DNA of 64,000 bases from Raineyella sp. LH-20 (GCF_033110965.1 NZ_CP137003.1:1798001-1862000); one strand, 5' to 3'. Counted from the first letter of the stretch, positions 1-7,833 are shown. Numbers and translations are program-made. The notes: generated by a model from the sequence alone, not told the origin.

Positions 1-747
1 GACTACATCGCCTGCGGCCGGGTCGTTCCCGAGCGGATCGCCGCGATCGTCGCCGGCATCGCCCGGGGCTGCGAACTGGCCGGTGCGTCCCTGCTCGGTG
101 GGGAGACCGCTGAGCACCCGGGCCTGCTCGGCCCCGACGAGTACGACATCGCCGGCGCCACCACCGGGGTGGTCGAGTACGACCGGATCCTCGGCCCGGA
201 GCGGGTCCGCCCGGGCGACGTGGTCATCGCCATGCGGTCGTCCGGCCTGCACTCCAACGGGTACTCGCTGGTCCGGCATGTGCTGCTCGAGCAGGCCGGC
301 TGGGCACTGGACCGTGAGGTGCCCGAACTCGGCGGTGCGCTGGGCGACGAACTGCTGGTGCCGACCAGGATCTACGCCCGCGACTGCCTCGCCCTGGCCG
401 AGGCCACCGAGGTGCACGCGATGAGCCACATCACCGGCGGCGGCCTGGCCAACAACCTGGCCCGGGTCATCCCCGACCACCTCACCGTCCGGATCGACCG
501 GGCGACCTGGACCCCGCAGCCGATCTTCGGCCTGGTCCAGCAGGTGGGCCGGATCTCCCAGCCCGACATCGAGGCCACTCTCAACATGGGCGTCGGCATG
601 ATGGCCCTTGTCCCGGCCTCCGGGGTCGAGGTGACACTGGCCACCCTGCGGGCCCGTGGGGTGGATTCCTGGGCCTGTGGAGAGGTCCGTACGGCCTCCT
701 CGGACGACGGTGGGACGGTGATCCTCGAGGGACGACACGCGGCCTGA
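1..747 (+). CDS. purM: Phosphoribosylformylglycinamidine cyclo-ligase (AIR synthetase), 5' truncated
   Basis: The frame is open from the first base and ends in TGA, giving 248 residues; full PurM proteins have about 350, so roughly the first 100 residues lie outside the window. Family signatures are clear: the ATP-binding LLGGETAEHPG stretch near residue 35, SSGLHSNGYSL near residue 80 and SHITGGGLANNL near residue 142. The enzyme closes the imidazole ring (FGAM + ATP to AIR) in de novo purine synthesis in the cytoplasm. A DUF3073 gene follows, an arrangement also found in other actinobacteria such as mycobacteria. Confidence 0.97.
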   Translation, partial: DYIACGRVVPERIAAIVAGIARGCELAGASLLGGETAEHPGLLGPDEYDIAGATTGVVEYDRILGPERVRPGDVVIAMRSSGLHSNGYSLVRHVLLEQAGWALDREVPELGGALGDELLVPTRIYARDCLALAEATEVHAMSHITGGGLANNLARVIPDHLTVRIDRATWTPQPIFGLVQQVGRISQPDIEATLNMGVGMMALVPASGVEVTLATLRARGVDSWACGEVRTASSDDGGTVILEGRHAA

Positions 748-774
748 TTCTGGGCGTCGACACGAGTGCTGACG

Positions 775-805
775 GCCGGTGGAGGACTTTGATTCATCCA
801 CCGGC
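775..805. terminator. Short inverted repeat after purM
   Basis: GCCGGTGGA (775-783) and TCCACCGGC (797-805) are perfect 9-bp arms around a 13-nt loop, 28 nt after the purM stop. There is no T-run. It could end purM transcription, but it overlaps the -35 region proposed for the next gene. Confidence 0.35.
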
Positions 806-816
806 TCGGGTAGCCT
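789..816 (+). promoter_or_regulatory. Candidate sigma-70-type promoter of the DUF3073 gene
   Basis: TTGATT (789-794), 16 nt, then TAGCCT (811-816). This is a plausible housekeeping promoter giving a leader of about 70 nt before the ATG at 892. Assigned by motif only. Confidence 0.4.
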
Positions 817-891
817 GTGTCTCACGACAGTTACCAGATACATGCCGCGGCCCAGCCGCAGGCGCTACCAGATGCGAGGGGGTCGACCCAC

Positions 892-1137
892 ATGGGGCGC
901 GGCCGTGCAAAGGCAAAGCAGACCAAGGTTGCTCGCGAGTTGAAGTACCGTTCGGTTGACACGGACTTCTCCTCGCTGGAGCGTGAACTCCGAGGTGATT
1001 CGTACCATCAGGACGATGATCGGAGTGACTCCCACGACAACGATGTCCCGGACGCGTACGCGGACCTGGCGGCTCGTTACAACGTCGATGAGGACGATGA
1101 CTACGGCGGCTACGGTGACATGCGGAAGTCGGGCTGA
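892..1137 (+). CDS. DUF3073 family small acidic protein
   Basis: This 81-residue protein starts MGRGRAKAKQTKVARELKY, the basic N-terminus typical of DUF3073, and continues into a strongly acidic Asp/Glu-rich tail with a YGGYGD element. The frame is open further upstream (to 817), but the family N-terminus and a purine-rich GAGGGGG stretch before 892 place the start at this ATG. The function of the family is unknown to me. It sits directly after purM, as its mycobacterial homologue does. Confidence 0.88.
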   Translation: MGRGRAKAKQTKVARELKYRSVDTDFSSLERELRGDSYHQDDDRSDSHDNDVPDAYADLAARYNVDEDDDYGGYGDMRKSG

Positions 1138-1170
1138 TGGCCCGGACACCCGCGTCCTGACCTTGCTTCG

Positions 1171-2154
1171 GTGATCGCCCCCAGGGGGGTCCCTGCGGTC
1201 TGGCGCCCGGACGTCCTCGACGGTTTCTCCCGCACCGACATCCCGTTGTTGCCGGGCAGCACCTTGGTCGCCGGCGAGTCGGACACCCCCATCGGGGGTG
1301 TCCTCGTACGTCGCGATCCTCCGGGTGACGAGCGGCCGGCGGTGCTGTACCTGCACGGCTGGAACGACTACTTCTTCCAGACCCACCTGGCCGATTTCTG
1401 GGCGGGACTGGGATACGCCTTCTATGCCTTGGACCTGCGCCGCTACGGCCGGGCGCTGCAGCCGGGACAGTACTTCGGCTACATCACCGATCTGGGGGAC
1501 TACGCCCGGGAGATCGACGGGGCGGTGGCGACCATCCGGTCGGCGGGACACGACCGGATCGTGTTGATGGGGCACTCCACCGGCGGCCTCACCGGCGCGC
1601 TCTACGCGGACTCCCATCCGGGGGTCTTCGAGGCGGTCGTGCTGAATTCGCCGTGGCTGGAGCTCTCCGGCAACGCCGTGCTGCGCCAGCTGGTGACCGG
1701 GCTCGTCACGGGCGCGGCGCGGATGGCTCCCACCACCGTCCTGCCGATGACGGACCAGGGCTTCTACCGTCGGACCATCCTGGCCTCGGAGGGCGGGGAG
1801 TGGGACTTCGACACCGCCTGGAAGCGTTCACCCGCTCCGATCCGGCTCGGCTGGGGGCGGGCGATCGTCCGCGGTCACGAGCAGGTCGCCGCCGGTCTCG
1901 ACATCGCGGCACCGGTGATCGTGCTCTGCTCCGACCACTCCGCCACCGGGCTGACCTGGACCGACGAGATGGAGCGGGCCGACACCGTGCTGGACGCCGA
2001 CGGCATCGCCCGTCGCGCCCCGTACCTGGGCCGGCACGTGACGGTGGTCCGGATCCACGACGGCCTGCACGATCTGACCCTCTCCCCGGCGCCGGTGCGG
2101 GCCGCGTTCTTCCGCGCCCTCGGGACGTGGGTGGCCGCCTACTGTGGCCTGTGA
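1171..2154 (+). CDS. Alpha/beta hydrolase (serine hydrolase)
   Basis: 327 residues from a GTG start. The alpha/beta-hydrolase core is visible: LYLHGWND near residue 60 (oxyanion loop), the nucleophile elbow GHSTGG with the serine near residue 136, an acidic site around VLCSDHSATG near 250 and GLHDLTLSP near 299, which supplies the catalytic histidine. There is no signal peptide or membrane segment, so it should be cytoplasmic. Lysophospholipase-like esterase is the closest general description; the substrate cannot be read from sequence. The next gene starts 12 nt downstream on the same strand. Confidence 0.85.
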   Translation: MIAPRGVPAVWRPDVLDGFSRTDIPLLPGSTLVAGESDTPIGGVLVRRDPPGDERPAVLYLHGWNDYFFQTHLADFWAGLGYAFYALDLRRYGRALQPGQYFGYITDLGDYAREIDGAVATIRSAGHDRIVLMGHSTGGLTGALYADSHPGVFEAVVLNSPWLELSGNAVLRQLVTGLVTGAARMAPTTVLPMTDQGFYRRTILASEGGEWDFDTAWKRSPAPIRLGWGRAIVRGHEQVAAGLDIAAPVIVLCSDHSATGLTWTDEMERADTVLDADGIARRAPYLGRHVTVVRIHDGLHDLTLSPAPVRAAFFRALGTWVAAYCGL

Positions 2155-2166
2155 CACCATGACCAC

Positions 2167-3471
2167 GTGAACCAAGGGCCACATGTCGTCGTCATCGGTG
2201 CCGGTTTCGCCGGGATCCAGGCCTCGCGGGCACTGGCCCGTGAAGGCTGCCGGGTCACCCTCGTGGACCGGCACCCGTACAACACGTTCCAGCCGTTGCT
2301 CTACCAGGTCGCGACCGGCGGTCTGAACCCGGGCGACATCACCTACTCGTTGCGCAACTTCGCCGGCAAGAACCCTGGCGTACGGTTCGTCTGCGGCAAC
2401 GTCGGCGGCATCGATCCAGCGGCCCGGACGGTCTCCCTGGACGACGGCCGGGAGATCGGCTACGACTACCTGGTCCTCGGCTTCGGGGTGACCGCGAACT
2501 TCTTCGGCCTGCCCGGCGTGGCCGAGCATGCGCTGCCGATGTACACCCGTGCCCAGGCCCTGGCCTGCCGCGACGCCGTCTTCGGACGACTCGAGCACTA
2601 CGCGGCCCTGCCGGAGGAGCAGCGGGCCGCGACGGACCTGCACATCGTGGTGGTCGGTGGCGGCGCGACCGGCGTGGAGATGGCCGGTTCGCTGGCGGAG
2701 ATGCGCTCCACCGGCGTCCCGAACATGTATCCCGAGCTGGACCGCAAGCGGATCAGGGTGCATCTGATCGAGGCCGGGCCGGTGCTGCTCGGCCCGTTCC
2801 GGCACGATCTGCAGGAGTACACGTACGACGAGATGGTGAAGCGGGACGTCGACGTACGTCTCGGCACCTCGGTGGCCGAGATCGAGGACGGCCGGGTCGT
2901 CCTCAGCGGCGGCGAGGTGATCGAGAGTGAGATCGTCATCTGGGGCGCCGGTGTGGCCGCGTTCGACTGGGTGCGGTCCCTCGGCTTCGAGCTGGGGCGC
3001 GGTGGCCGGATCGTCGTCGACCAGATGCTGCGGGTGAAGGGCCAGGACCGGATCTTCGCCGCCGGGGACTGCTCAATCATCGAGGACCAGGCGCTGCCGC
3101 AGCTGGCCCAGCCGGCCATGCAGATGGGCGTCCACATCGCCGGCCAGATCGCCGCGCTGGCCCGCGGGGACAAGCTGGAGCGCTTCGAGTACTGGGACAA
3201 GGGCACGATGGCCACCATCGGTCGCAACGCGGCGGTGGCCGAGGTCGCCGTGCCCGGCCGCAACAAGCCGGTGGCCTTCACCGGTTTCATCGCGTGGGTC
3301 GCGTGGGTCGCGGTGCACCTGTTCATGCTGCTCGGGGGTCGCAACCGGGTGGGCGCGATGATCAACCTGGGCTTCCGCTACATCGCCTGGGGTGCGAACA
3401 CCTGGAACATCGTCGGTGACCTGGTCGCCCCGCGGCGGCCCGCCACAGGACGTTCCCGCACTGAGGACTGA
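2167..3471 (+). CDS. ndh: Type II NADH dehydrogenase-like FAD/NAD(P) oxidoreductase
   Basis: 434 residues, GTG start. An N-terminal FAD-binding Rossmann motif GAGFAGIQA (about residue 11), a second dinucleotide motif GGGATGVEMAG (about 162) for NAD(P)H, and the FAD-closing IFAAGDCS (about 297) show a two-dinucleotide-binding flavoprotein. The C-terminus has a hydrophobic stretch (about residues 375-400, FIAWVAWVAVHLFMLLGG), the membrane anchor typical of NDH-2 enzymes that pass electrons from NADH to menaquinone without pumping protons. Plain pyridine-nucleotide disulfide oxidoreductase is less likely because no CxxxxC active site is seen. Confidence 0.9.
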   Translation: MNQGPHVVVIGAGFAGIQASRALAREGCRVTLVDRHPYNTFQPLLYQVATGGLNPGDITYSLRNFAGKNPGVRFVCGNVGGIDPAARTVSLDDGREIGYDYLVLGFGVTANFFGLPGVAEHALPMYTRAQALACRDAVFGRLEHYAALPEEQRAATDLHIVVVGGGATGVEMAGSLAEMRSTGVPNMYPELDRKRIRVHLIEAGPVLLGPFRHDLQEYTYDEMVKRDVDVRLGTSVAEIEDGRVVLSGGEVIESEIVIWGAGVAAFDWVRSLGFELGRGGRIVVDQMLRVKGQDRIFAAGDCSIIEDQALPQLAQPAMQMGVHIAGQIAALARGDKLERFEYWDKGTMATIGRNAAVAEVAVPGRNKPVAFTGFIAWVAWVAVHLFMLLGGRNRVGAMINLGFRYIAWGANTWNIVGDLVAPRRPATGRSRTED

Positions 3472-3512
3472 GGTCGGTCAGGGCAGCGGCCGGCGCGCGC
3501 CCGTGGTGAGGG

Positions 3513-4277
3513 TCAGAGGTAACGCTCGGCGAGCCGGACCGCCTGAGTGCCGTACGCGGCCGAGTGGGTCACGGCGTGCACCAGCAGCGGATGCAGCTGG
3601 TGGAGACCGATCAGCCCTCGCCAGCCGTCCGCAAGATGGGCGCTCTCGGCGTACGCGTCGAGGATGACGTCGATGTGCGGCGCGCCGAACAGCGAGAGCA
3701 TCGCCAGGTCGGTCAGCCCGTGGCCGCCGTGCGCGGCGGGATCGATCAGCACCACTCCCTTGGGCGACCAGAGCACGTTGCCCGCCCACAGGTCGCCGTG
3801 GATGCGTGCCGGGGGCCGCCCGTCGTCGTACACCCCGTCGGCGAGCCGTGCGGCGATCCGCTCGATGGTCCGCATCCCGGCATCGGAGAGATTGCCGAGG
3901 GCGTGGGCGGCCTGGGCGTACGGCAGCACCCGCTGCTCGGCGAAGAAGACGCCCCAGGTCGGCTCGGGGCGCAACGTCATCGTCTGGACGCCGATGAACC
4001 CGTCGCCGTCCCAGCCGTCGGGTCCCTGTCCGAAGGCGGCGGCCCCGGCAGCGTGGGTGTGGGCGAGAGCGTGCCCGAACGCCTCGGCGGCCACCTTGGA
4101 CGGGCGGGCGTTGGGCACGTTGTCGAGGACGATGCGGCCCTCCTCGACGGAGCGTACGCGGACCACTCGGGCGCTCCCGGCGCCGGCGAGCGAGAGCCAC
4201 CTCAGACCCGCGGCCTCGACCTGGAAGTAACCTTCCGGTGCCGTCGCGGATTCCTTGGTGAACGTCTCGTGCGCCAT
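3513..4277 (-). CDS. Fructosamine kinase family protein
   Basis: 254 residues. The phosphotransferase fold is shown by IHGDLWAGNVLW (catalytic HGD loop, about residue 160) followed by DPAAHGGHGLTDLAM (metal-binding Asp and the fructosamine-kinase-type DLAM segment). Family members phosphorylate ketosamines on glycated proteins or small molecules; the bacterial ones usually have untested substrates. It converges with the ndh-like gene (41 nt between stops). A TAGGAT box lies 6 nt before the ATG, suggesting a leaderless mRNA. Confidence 0.88.
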   Translation of the reverse strand: MAHETFTKESATAPEGYFQVEAAGLRWLSLAGAGSARVVRVRSVEEGRIVLDNVPNARPSKVAAEAFGHALAHTHAAGAAAFGQGPDGWDGDGFIGVQTMTLRPEPTWGVFFAEQRVLPYAQAAHALGNLSDAGMRTIERIAARLADGVYDDGRPPARIHGDLWAGNVLWSPKGVVLIDPAAHGGHGLTDLAMLSLFGAPHIDVILDAYAESAHLADGWRGLIGLHQLHPLLVHAVTHSAAYGTQAVRLAERYL

Positions 4278-4283
4278 GACGGA

Positions 4284-4289
4284 ATCCTA
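4284..4289 (-). promoter_or_regulatory. -10 box TAGGAT, leaderless start of the fructosamine-kinase-like gene
   Basis: On the minus strand TAGGAT is followed by TCCGTC and then the ATG at 4277. A 6-nt gap puts the predicted transcription start at the start codon. No Shine-Dalgarno is present. Confidence 0.5.
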
Positions 4290-4368
4290 TCCGTTGAAGG
4301 CCGGATCTCCTACATGCGCCGTAGTGTGGGTCCGTAGGTTAGCGGGCCGTGAGTGGGATGACAGTTAA

Positions 4369-4384
4369 TGTGACAGAGATCATA
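4369..4384. promoter_or_regulatory. CRP/GlxR-like half-perfect palindrome
   Basis: TGTGA-CAGAGA-TCATA matches the TGTGA-N6-TCACA consensus at 9 of 10 positions. It lies about 90 bp upstream of the fructosamine-kinase-like start in a small AT-richer patch. Regulator and target are inferred only. Confidence 0.3.
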
Positions 4385-4420
4385 AATGGGAACTGTGGGT
4401 GTGGTGCGCCCGATCGTCGG

Positions 4421-4500
4421 TGCGGTGCGGTGCGGTGCGGTGCGGTGCGGTGCGGTGCGGTGCGGTGCGGTGCGGCGGGGTGCGGCGCGGTGCGATGCGG
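4421..4500. repeat. Pentanucleotide tract (TGCGG)n
   Basis: Eleven uninterrupted TGCGG units run from 4421 to 4475, followed by five imperfect units to 4500. This is the longest simple-sequence repeat in the window and is likely to vary in length by slippage. Confidence 0.9.
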
Positions 4501-4670
4501 CCGTGGCCCGCTCGGCCGACAGGGGCGGGTGTCGCCTGGGTGGCCGGACCTGTGCTCTCGCCTCGGGCAGCTGGGCCCGTGGGCACCTTCAGCGGTGAGA
4601 TCGGCGCCCTCGCCTTCAGTGGTCGGACCCTGGGCCTCGCTTCAGTGGCCGTATCGGCGCCCTCGCCTGC

Positions 4671-4740
4671 CAGACCGTACCCGTCGTATGCATTCCCTCC
4701 CGGTCGCCCGAGCGGGAATGCATACGAAGCGTACGGTCTG
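4671..4740. repeat. Two-part inverted repeat with 13-bp and 10-bp perfect arms
   Basis: CGTATGCATTCCC (4685-4697) pairs perfectly with GGGAATGCATACG (4714-4726). Outside it CAGACCGTAC (4671-4680) pairs perfectly with GTACGGTCTG (4731-4740), with 4 unpaired bases on each side. The result is a 27-nt interrupted arm around a 16-nt loop. There is no adjacent T-run. Confidence 0.75.
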
Positions 4741-4820
4741 AAACGATGCGTACGGTCTGGGCCGGGCGGCCGGGGTGGCCGGGAGCTGAGGGGCGAGCGC
4801 CGACCGCTGAGGATGGGGCC

Positions 4821-4887
4821 GACCGGAGCCGAGGATGGGGCCGACCGGGGCCGAGGATGGGGCCGACCGGAGCCGAGGATGGGCGCC
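4821..4887. repeat. 22-bp tandem repeat, three copies
   Basis: Units begin GACCGGAGCCGAGGATGGGG at 4821, 4843 and 4865; the second has one substitution and the third a 1-bp insertion. Non-coding. Confidence 0.75.
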
Positions 4888-5001
4888 GACCGGAGCTGGG
4901 AGCCGGAGCTGGGAAGAGGCCGCCGGGAGTCGGTGGAAGCCGTCCAGGGTGGCGGCGGGCTGCGTACGCCTCGTGGAACGCGTACGTCCGGGAAAAGCAA
5001 G

Positions 5002-5026
5002 AGGGTCGCACCATCGGTGCGACCCT
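5002..5026 (-). terminator. Rho-independent terminator of the tRNA-Asp/tRNA-Phe unit
   Basis: AGGGTCGCACC (5002-5012) and GGTGCGACCCT (5016-5026) are perfect 11-bp arms with a 3-nt loop. On the minus strand the hairpin is followed by CTTGCTTTT, a reasonable T-rich tail. It begins 6 nt after the tRNA-Phe 3' end. Confidence 0.85.
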
Positions 5027-5031
5027 TGTGG

Positions 5032-5105
5032 TGGCCAGGACCGGGTTCGAACCGGTGACCTTTCACTTTTCAGGCGAACGCTACTACCAACTGAGCTACC
5101 TGGCC
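5032..5105 (-). tRNA. tRNA-Phe (GAA)
   Basis: The minus strand folds as a cloverleaf: acceptor GGCCAGG/CCTGGCC, anticodon arm TTCGC-CTGAAAA-GTGAA giving anticodon GAA, and T-arm ACCGG-TTCGAAC-CCGGT. The discriminator is A. No CCA is encoded. It lies 94 nt downstream of tRNA-Asp in the same orientation and before a strong terminator. Confidence 0.96.
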
Positions 5106-5199
5106 GAAGATCAACCCTGATACGAATGATTTCGTGAAAGGGGTGACTCTTTCAACAGAAAAACGGTGACACGAGCGATTTGTCGTCTCACCGCTTCCG

Positions 5200-5273
5200 C
5201 GACCCCGACGGGACTCGAACCCGCGACCTCCGCCGTGACAGGGCGGCGCGCTAACCAACTGCGCTACGGGGCC
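5200..5273 (-). tRNA. tRNA-Asp (GTC)
   Basis: Acceptor GGCCCCG pairs with CGGGGTC (one G-U). The anticodon arm CCGCC-CTGTCAC-GGCGG gives anticodon GTC, and the T-arm is GCGGG-TTCGAGT-CCCGT. The discriminator is G, the expected identity base. It is the first tRNA of a two-tRNA minus-strand unit. Confidence 0.96.
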
Positions 5274-5385
5274 ATCCGGTCGTCCGAACCGCTGCGTCCC
5301 ACCGTTCGGCGATCCATCTCGCCTGCCCGGTGGAAGCGGAAGTTCCTCTTTCCGGTGACCTGCTGCCGTTTCAGGCAGCTCGAGA

Positions 5386-5415
5386 ACTATAGCGCGGGTC
5401 GGAAGGAAAAGTGAA
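5386..5415 (-). promoter_or_regulatory. Promoter of the tRNA unit
   Basis: On the minus strand TTCACT, 18 nt, TATAGT: a good -10 and a fair -35. It is about 105 nt upstream of the tRNA-Asp 5' end, leaving a leader that would be removed by processing. The tRNA-Thr at 59 kb has the same TATAGT -10. Confidence 0.55.
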
Positions 5416-5598
5416 ATCGGGGTGTCCAGTGCCGGACGAAAGGGGCCTGATCCGCGCCGTTGCGCCGATCGGGGGATCTCTTGGAAGCCCGGCGTTCCCT
5501 CTGTCGTCACTCATCGCGCGCTCACCGCGCCGGGCCGGTATCGTCGGGCGGGACGAACCACGGGCGCCCATGGGCGGCGACAGGGAGATGACGGATCG

Positions 5599-6165
5599 AT
5601 GACGATGGCCGGAGCTTGGATCTACACCCAGGGCACGCGGAGCGGGCGGTGGGCCAACATTTCGTTGCTCGGGATCGAGGATGCCAGCGGCATCCCGTCC
5701 GCCGAGTGGAACAACCTCGGCACTGGCGCGGGCCTGCTGCTATTCCCTGACGGAAAGTGGAGCCAGGGCGGACGCTTCCACCTCTTCTACAAGTCCGGTG
5801 GTGCGGAGGGGGCGTCCCAGGTCGACGCGCTGCTCGATCCAGCCGATCCGCACTACCCGAGCAGCCCGATCGCCTGGCAGGCGGTGTGGCGCCGCTGTGT
5901 CGACTACATCAACCACCTCGTCGGCGAGGAGGTGGTCGTCCTGGAGGACTTCGCCGCGGAATGGCGGGCGGGGGTCGAGGCCCGTGAGGCGGCCGAGGCC
6001 GAGGCTCGGCGCGATGTCGAGCAGCCCGACCCCGAGGAGGCCGTACGTCGCGCCGCCGAGGGGGCCAAGCGTCGCCTCAACGGCATCAGAGCGCGCCGGA
6101 TCGAGGAGCGGGAGGCTCGTGAGGCCGCAGAGGCGGCCGAGTCCCGGGGCGGCGCCGAGGCGTAA
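5599..6165 (+). CDS. Uncharacterised protein with a charged coiled-coil-like tail
   Basis: I do not recognise this 188-residue protein. Residues 1-110 look globular and aromatic-rich (WIYTQGTRSGRWANIS, FPDGKWSQGGRFHLFYKSGG). Residues 120-188 are rich in Ala, Glu and Arg with heptad-like spacing (AAEAEARRD, EEREAREAAEAAE), likely a helical or coiled-coil tail. There is no signal peptide or membrane segment. The ATG at 5599 is chosen because AGGGAG sits 11 nt upstream and a TATCGT box lies about 60 nt upstream; the frame is open to 5422. It is monocistronic between the tRNAs and a convergent serine hydrolase. Confidence 0.65.
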   Translation: MTMAGAWIYTQGTRSGRWANISLLGIEDASGIPSAEWNNLGTGAGLLLFPDGKWSQGGRFHLFYKSGGAEGASQVDALLDPADPHYPSSPIAWQAVWRRCVDYINHLVGEEVVVLEDFAAEWRAGVEAREAAEAEARRDVEQPDPEEAVRRAAEGAKRRLNGIRARRIEEREAREAAEAAESRGGAEA

Positions 6166-6247
6166 TCGGCCTGGGTAGGCCCCAGCTGCCCGGACCTGTC
6201 CCCGGGGGCGCTGCTGGGCTGGGAGGTCGCCGAGGGCCCCAAGGCCC

Positions 6248-6311
6248 GGATGTGCGGGACGCCGGCGTGGCCTCCGCTCTGGATGTGCGGGACGCCGGCG
6301 TGGCGTCCGCT
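6248..6311. repeat. Two-copy 33-bp direct repeat
   Basis: GGATGTGCGGGACGCCGGCG and the following 11 bases occur at 6248-6278 and again at 6281-6311, with one difference. It sits in the 162-bp gap between two convergent genes. Confidence 0.7.
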
Positions 6312-6327
6312 TCCGTCAGGGTCGACC

Positions 6328-7821
6328 TCAGCGCCAGGCGTCCTCCGGGTGGGCGCCCGGCGTGCCGGTCCCTGGCTCGTACGGCACCCGGGTGAACAGA
6401 AAGGTGCCGATGTCGAGGGCGTACGGTTCGGCGTCGCCGCGGCTCAGTGGGCGCAGTTCCTCGCCGAGCCAGTAGTCGCCGACCACCCCCACCCACGTCC
6501 CTCGCGAGCCCGCCCGCTCGAACGTCGTCTCTCGCCGGCCGCCGGTCAGCGGGGCGAGGGCGAGGCGTACCGACCGCCCGGGTGCCAGCGCCGGAAGAGC
6601 GGTGAGCGTGTAGGGGTTCGGTCCCCAGTACCAGACCCCGCAGAGCCCTGCGACGTCGGCCTGGTCAGGATCGAGGACGTACGGCCGGGTGGGTGCCGGC
6701 TGGGTCGCGGCGACCAGGTCGAGCAGTCCGTGGGCGGCGCCGACCGGATGGGTCGCCGACGCGCACACCGCCGCGACGTCACCGGACGCCGGGTCGCACC
6801 ACAGCTCCGCGGTGAAGCCGGGCACCGAGCCGCCATGCCCCCAGCGTCGGGCGCCGCCCTGGTTGGTGATCTGCAGGCCGAGGCCGTGGGCACTCACCCA
6901 CGGAGTATCCGGGGTGTCGGCCAGCGTCCGCGGCTCGTACATCTGGGCGAGGAGGTCGGCGGGCAGCACCGTACGGTCCGCGACGACGTTCCCCAGGGTC
7001 CAGGAACCGAACCGGACGAGATCGCGCGGCGTCGACCACATCGCGCCGGCGGGAGCCATCGCCTGGTGGTCCATCACCGGCTCGGGATGCCAGACGTCGG
7101 CGAACGGGTGCACCGCCACACCGGTCGCCGAGGAGGCGTCGGCGGTCGGGCCGGTGTGCGCCAGGCCCAGCGGATCGAGGACGCGGCGACGCACCACCAC
7201 GTCCCAGGGCTCCCCGTCGAGCACCTCGAGCAGATGGCCGAGGACGGCGTAGCCGGTGTTGGAGTAGTGGTGACGCCTGCCGGGGGCGGTGAGCAGTGCC
7301 GGCGGGGCGGCGACGAGTTCCGCCCACGAGGGGCCGGGGGAGCGCTCCCACCACGCCCCGGTCGGTTCGGCGGCCAGGCCGGACGTGTGGTCCAGGTGCT
7401 CGGCGACCGAGGCGGCCCGTGACGGGGCGTCGGGCAGCACGTCGCCGATCGGGGCCTCCAGGTCGAGGCGGCCCTCGGCGACGAGCTGTAGCACGGCGAC
7501 GGCCACCAGCGGCTTGGTGATGGACCCGACCCGGTAGCGGGTGTCGGTGGTGGCTGCGGAGCCGGTGGACTCGACGGAGCCGGTGGACGCGCCGGACGCG
7601 ACGGAGCCGGTGGACGAGCCGGATGCGACGGACTGGCTGGGTGCGACGGACTCGCTGGACTCGGCGGTGCGGCGGGCGGGATCCCGGACGCCGACGGCAC
7701 CGGTCCAGACGACCTCGCCGGCACGTGCCACCGCCGCTGACAGCGACGGGACCCGGGCGGCGCGCTGGGTGCGTGGCAGCCACTCGTCGAGGATGCGGAC
7801 GGTCGCGGGATGGAGCGTCAT
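6328..7821 (-). CDS. Serine hydrolase of the beta-lactamase/penicillin-binding (class C, SxxK) family
   Basis: 497 residues. The nucleophile motif SITK is at residues 100-103, the YSN motif (HHYSNTGY) near 190 and the third motif HGGSVPGF near 330, so all three active-site elements are present. No signal peptide is visible, so it may be a cytoplasmic esterase or peptidase rather than a beta-lactamase. Between residues 55 and 90 a Ser/Gly/Thr-rich insert (repeats of STGSV) just before the active-site helix is encoded by imperfect tandem DNA repeats. A TACCGT box 6 nt before the ATG suggests a leaderless mRNA. Confidence 0.88.
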   Translation of the reverse strand: MTLHPATVRILDEWLPRTQRAARVPSLSAAVARAGEVVWTGAVGVRDPARRTAESSESVAPSQSVASGSSTGSVASGASTGSVESTGSAATTDTRYRVGSITKPLVAVAVLQLVAEGRLDLEAPIGDVLPDAPSRAASVAEHLDHTSGLAAEPTGAWWERSPGPSWAELVAAPPALLTAPGRRHHYSNTGYAVLGHLLEVLDGEPWDVVVRRRVLDPLGLAHTGPTADASSATGVAVHPFADVWHPEPVMDHQAMAPAGAMWSTPRDLVRFGSWTLGNVVADRTVLPADLLAQMYEPRTLADTPDTPWVSAHGLGLQITNQGGARRWGHGGSVPGFTAELWCDPASGDVAAVCASATHPVGAAHGLLDLVAATQPAPTRPYVLDPDQADVAGLCGVWYWGPNPYTLTALPALAPGRSVRLALAPLTGGRRETTFERAGSRGTWVGVVGDYWLGEELRPLSRGDAEPYALDIGTFLFTRVPYEPGTGTPGAHPEDAWR

Positions 7822-7827
7822 GGGACG

Positions 7828-7833
7828 ACGGTA
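7828..7833 (-). promoter_or_regulatory. -10 box TACCGT, leaderless start of the serine hydrolase
   Basis: Minus strand: TACCGT, then CGTCCC, then the ATG at 7821. There is no Shine-Dalgarno. Confidence 0.45.

Larger units (their letters stand above)
4278..5001. other. Long non-coding, repeat-rich spacer
   Basis: About 720 bp without a credible gene between the fructosamine-kinase-like gene and the tRNAs. It holds the GlxR-like site, a (TGCGG)n tract at 4421-4500, two copies of ATCGGCGCCCTCGCCT (about 4601 and 4654), a long inverted repeat at 4671-4740 with an extra copy of GTACGGTCTG just after it, and a three-copy 22-bp repeat at 4821-4887. Open frames here are all repeat translations. Confidence 0.7.

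Noticed and set aside
4386-5120. Several open frames across the spacer and the tRNAs
   Set aside because: They are translations of the TGCGG tract and of tRNA sequences (for example RTGFEPVT-type peptides are typical tRNA read-throughs).
5032-5273. Integration site of a mobile element at the tRNA pair
   Set aside because: No integrase, no duplicated tRNA 3' end and no flanking direct repeat could be found in the window.
6328-7821. True secreted beta-lactamase
   Set aside because: The SxxK, YxN and HxG motifs are present, but there is no signal peptide, and this broad family is mostly esterases and peptidases.
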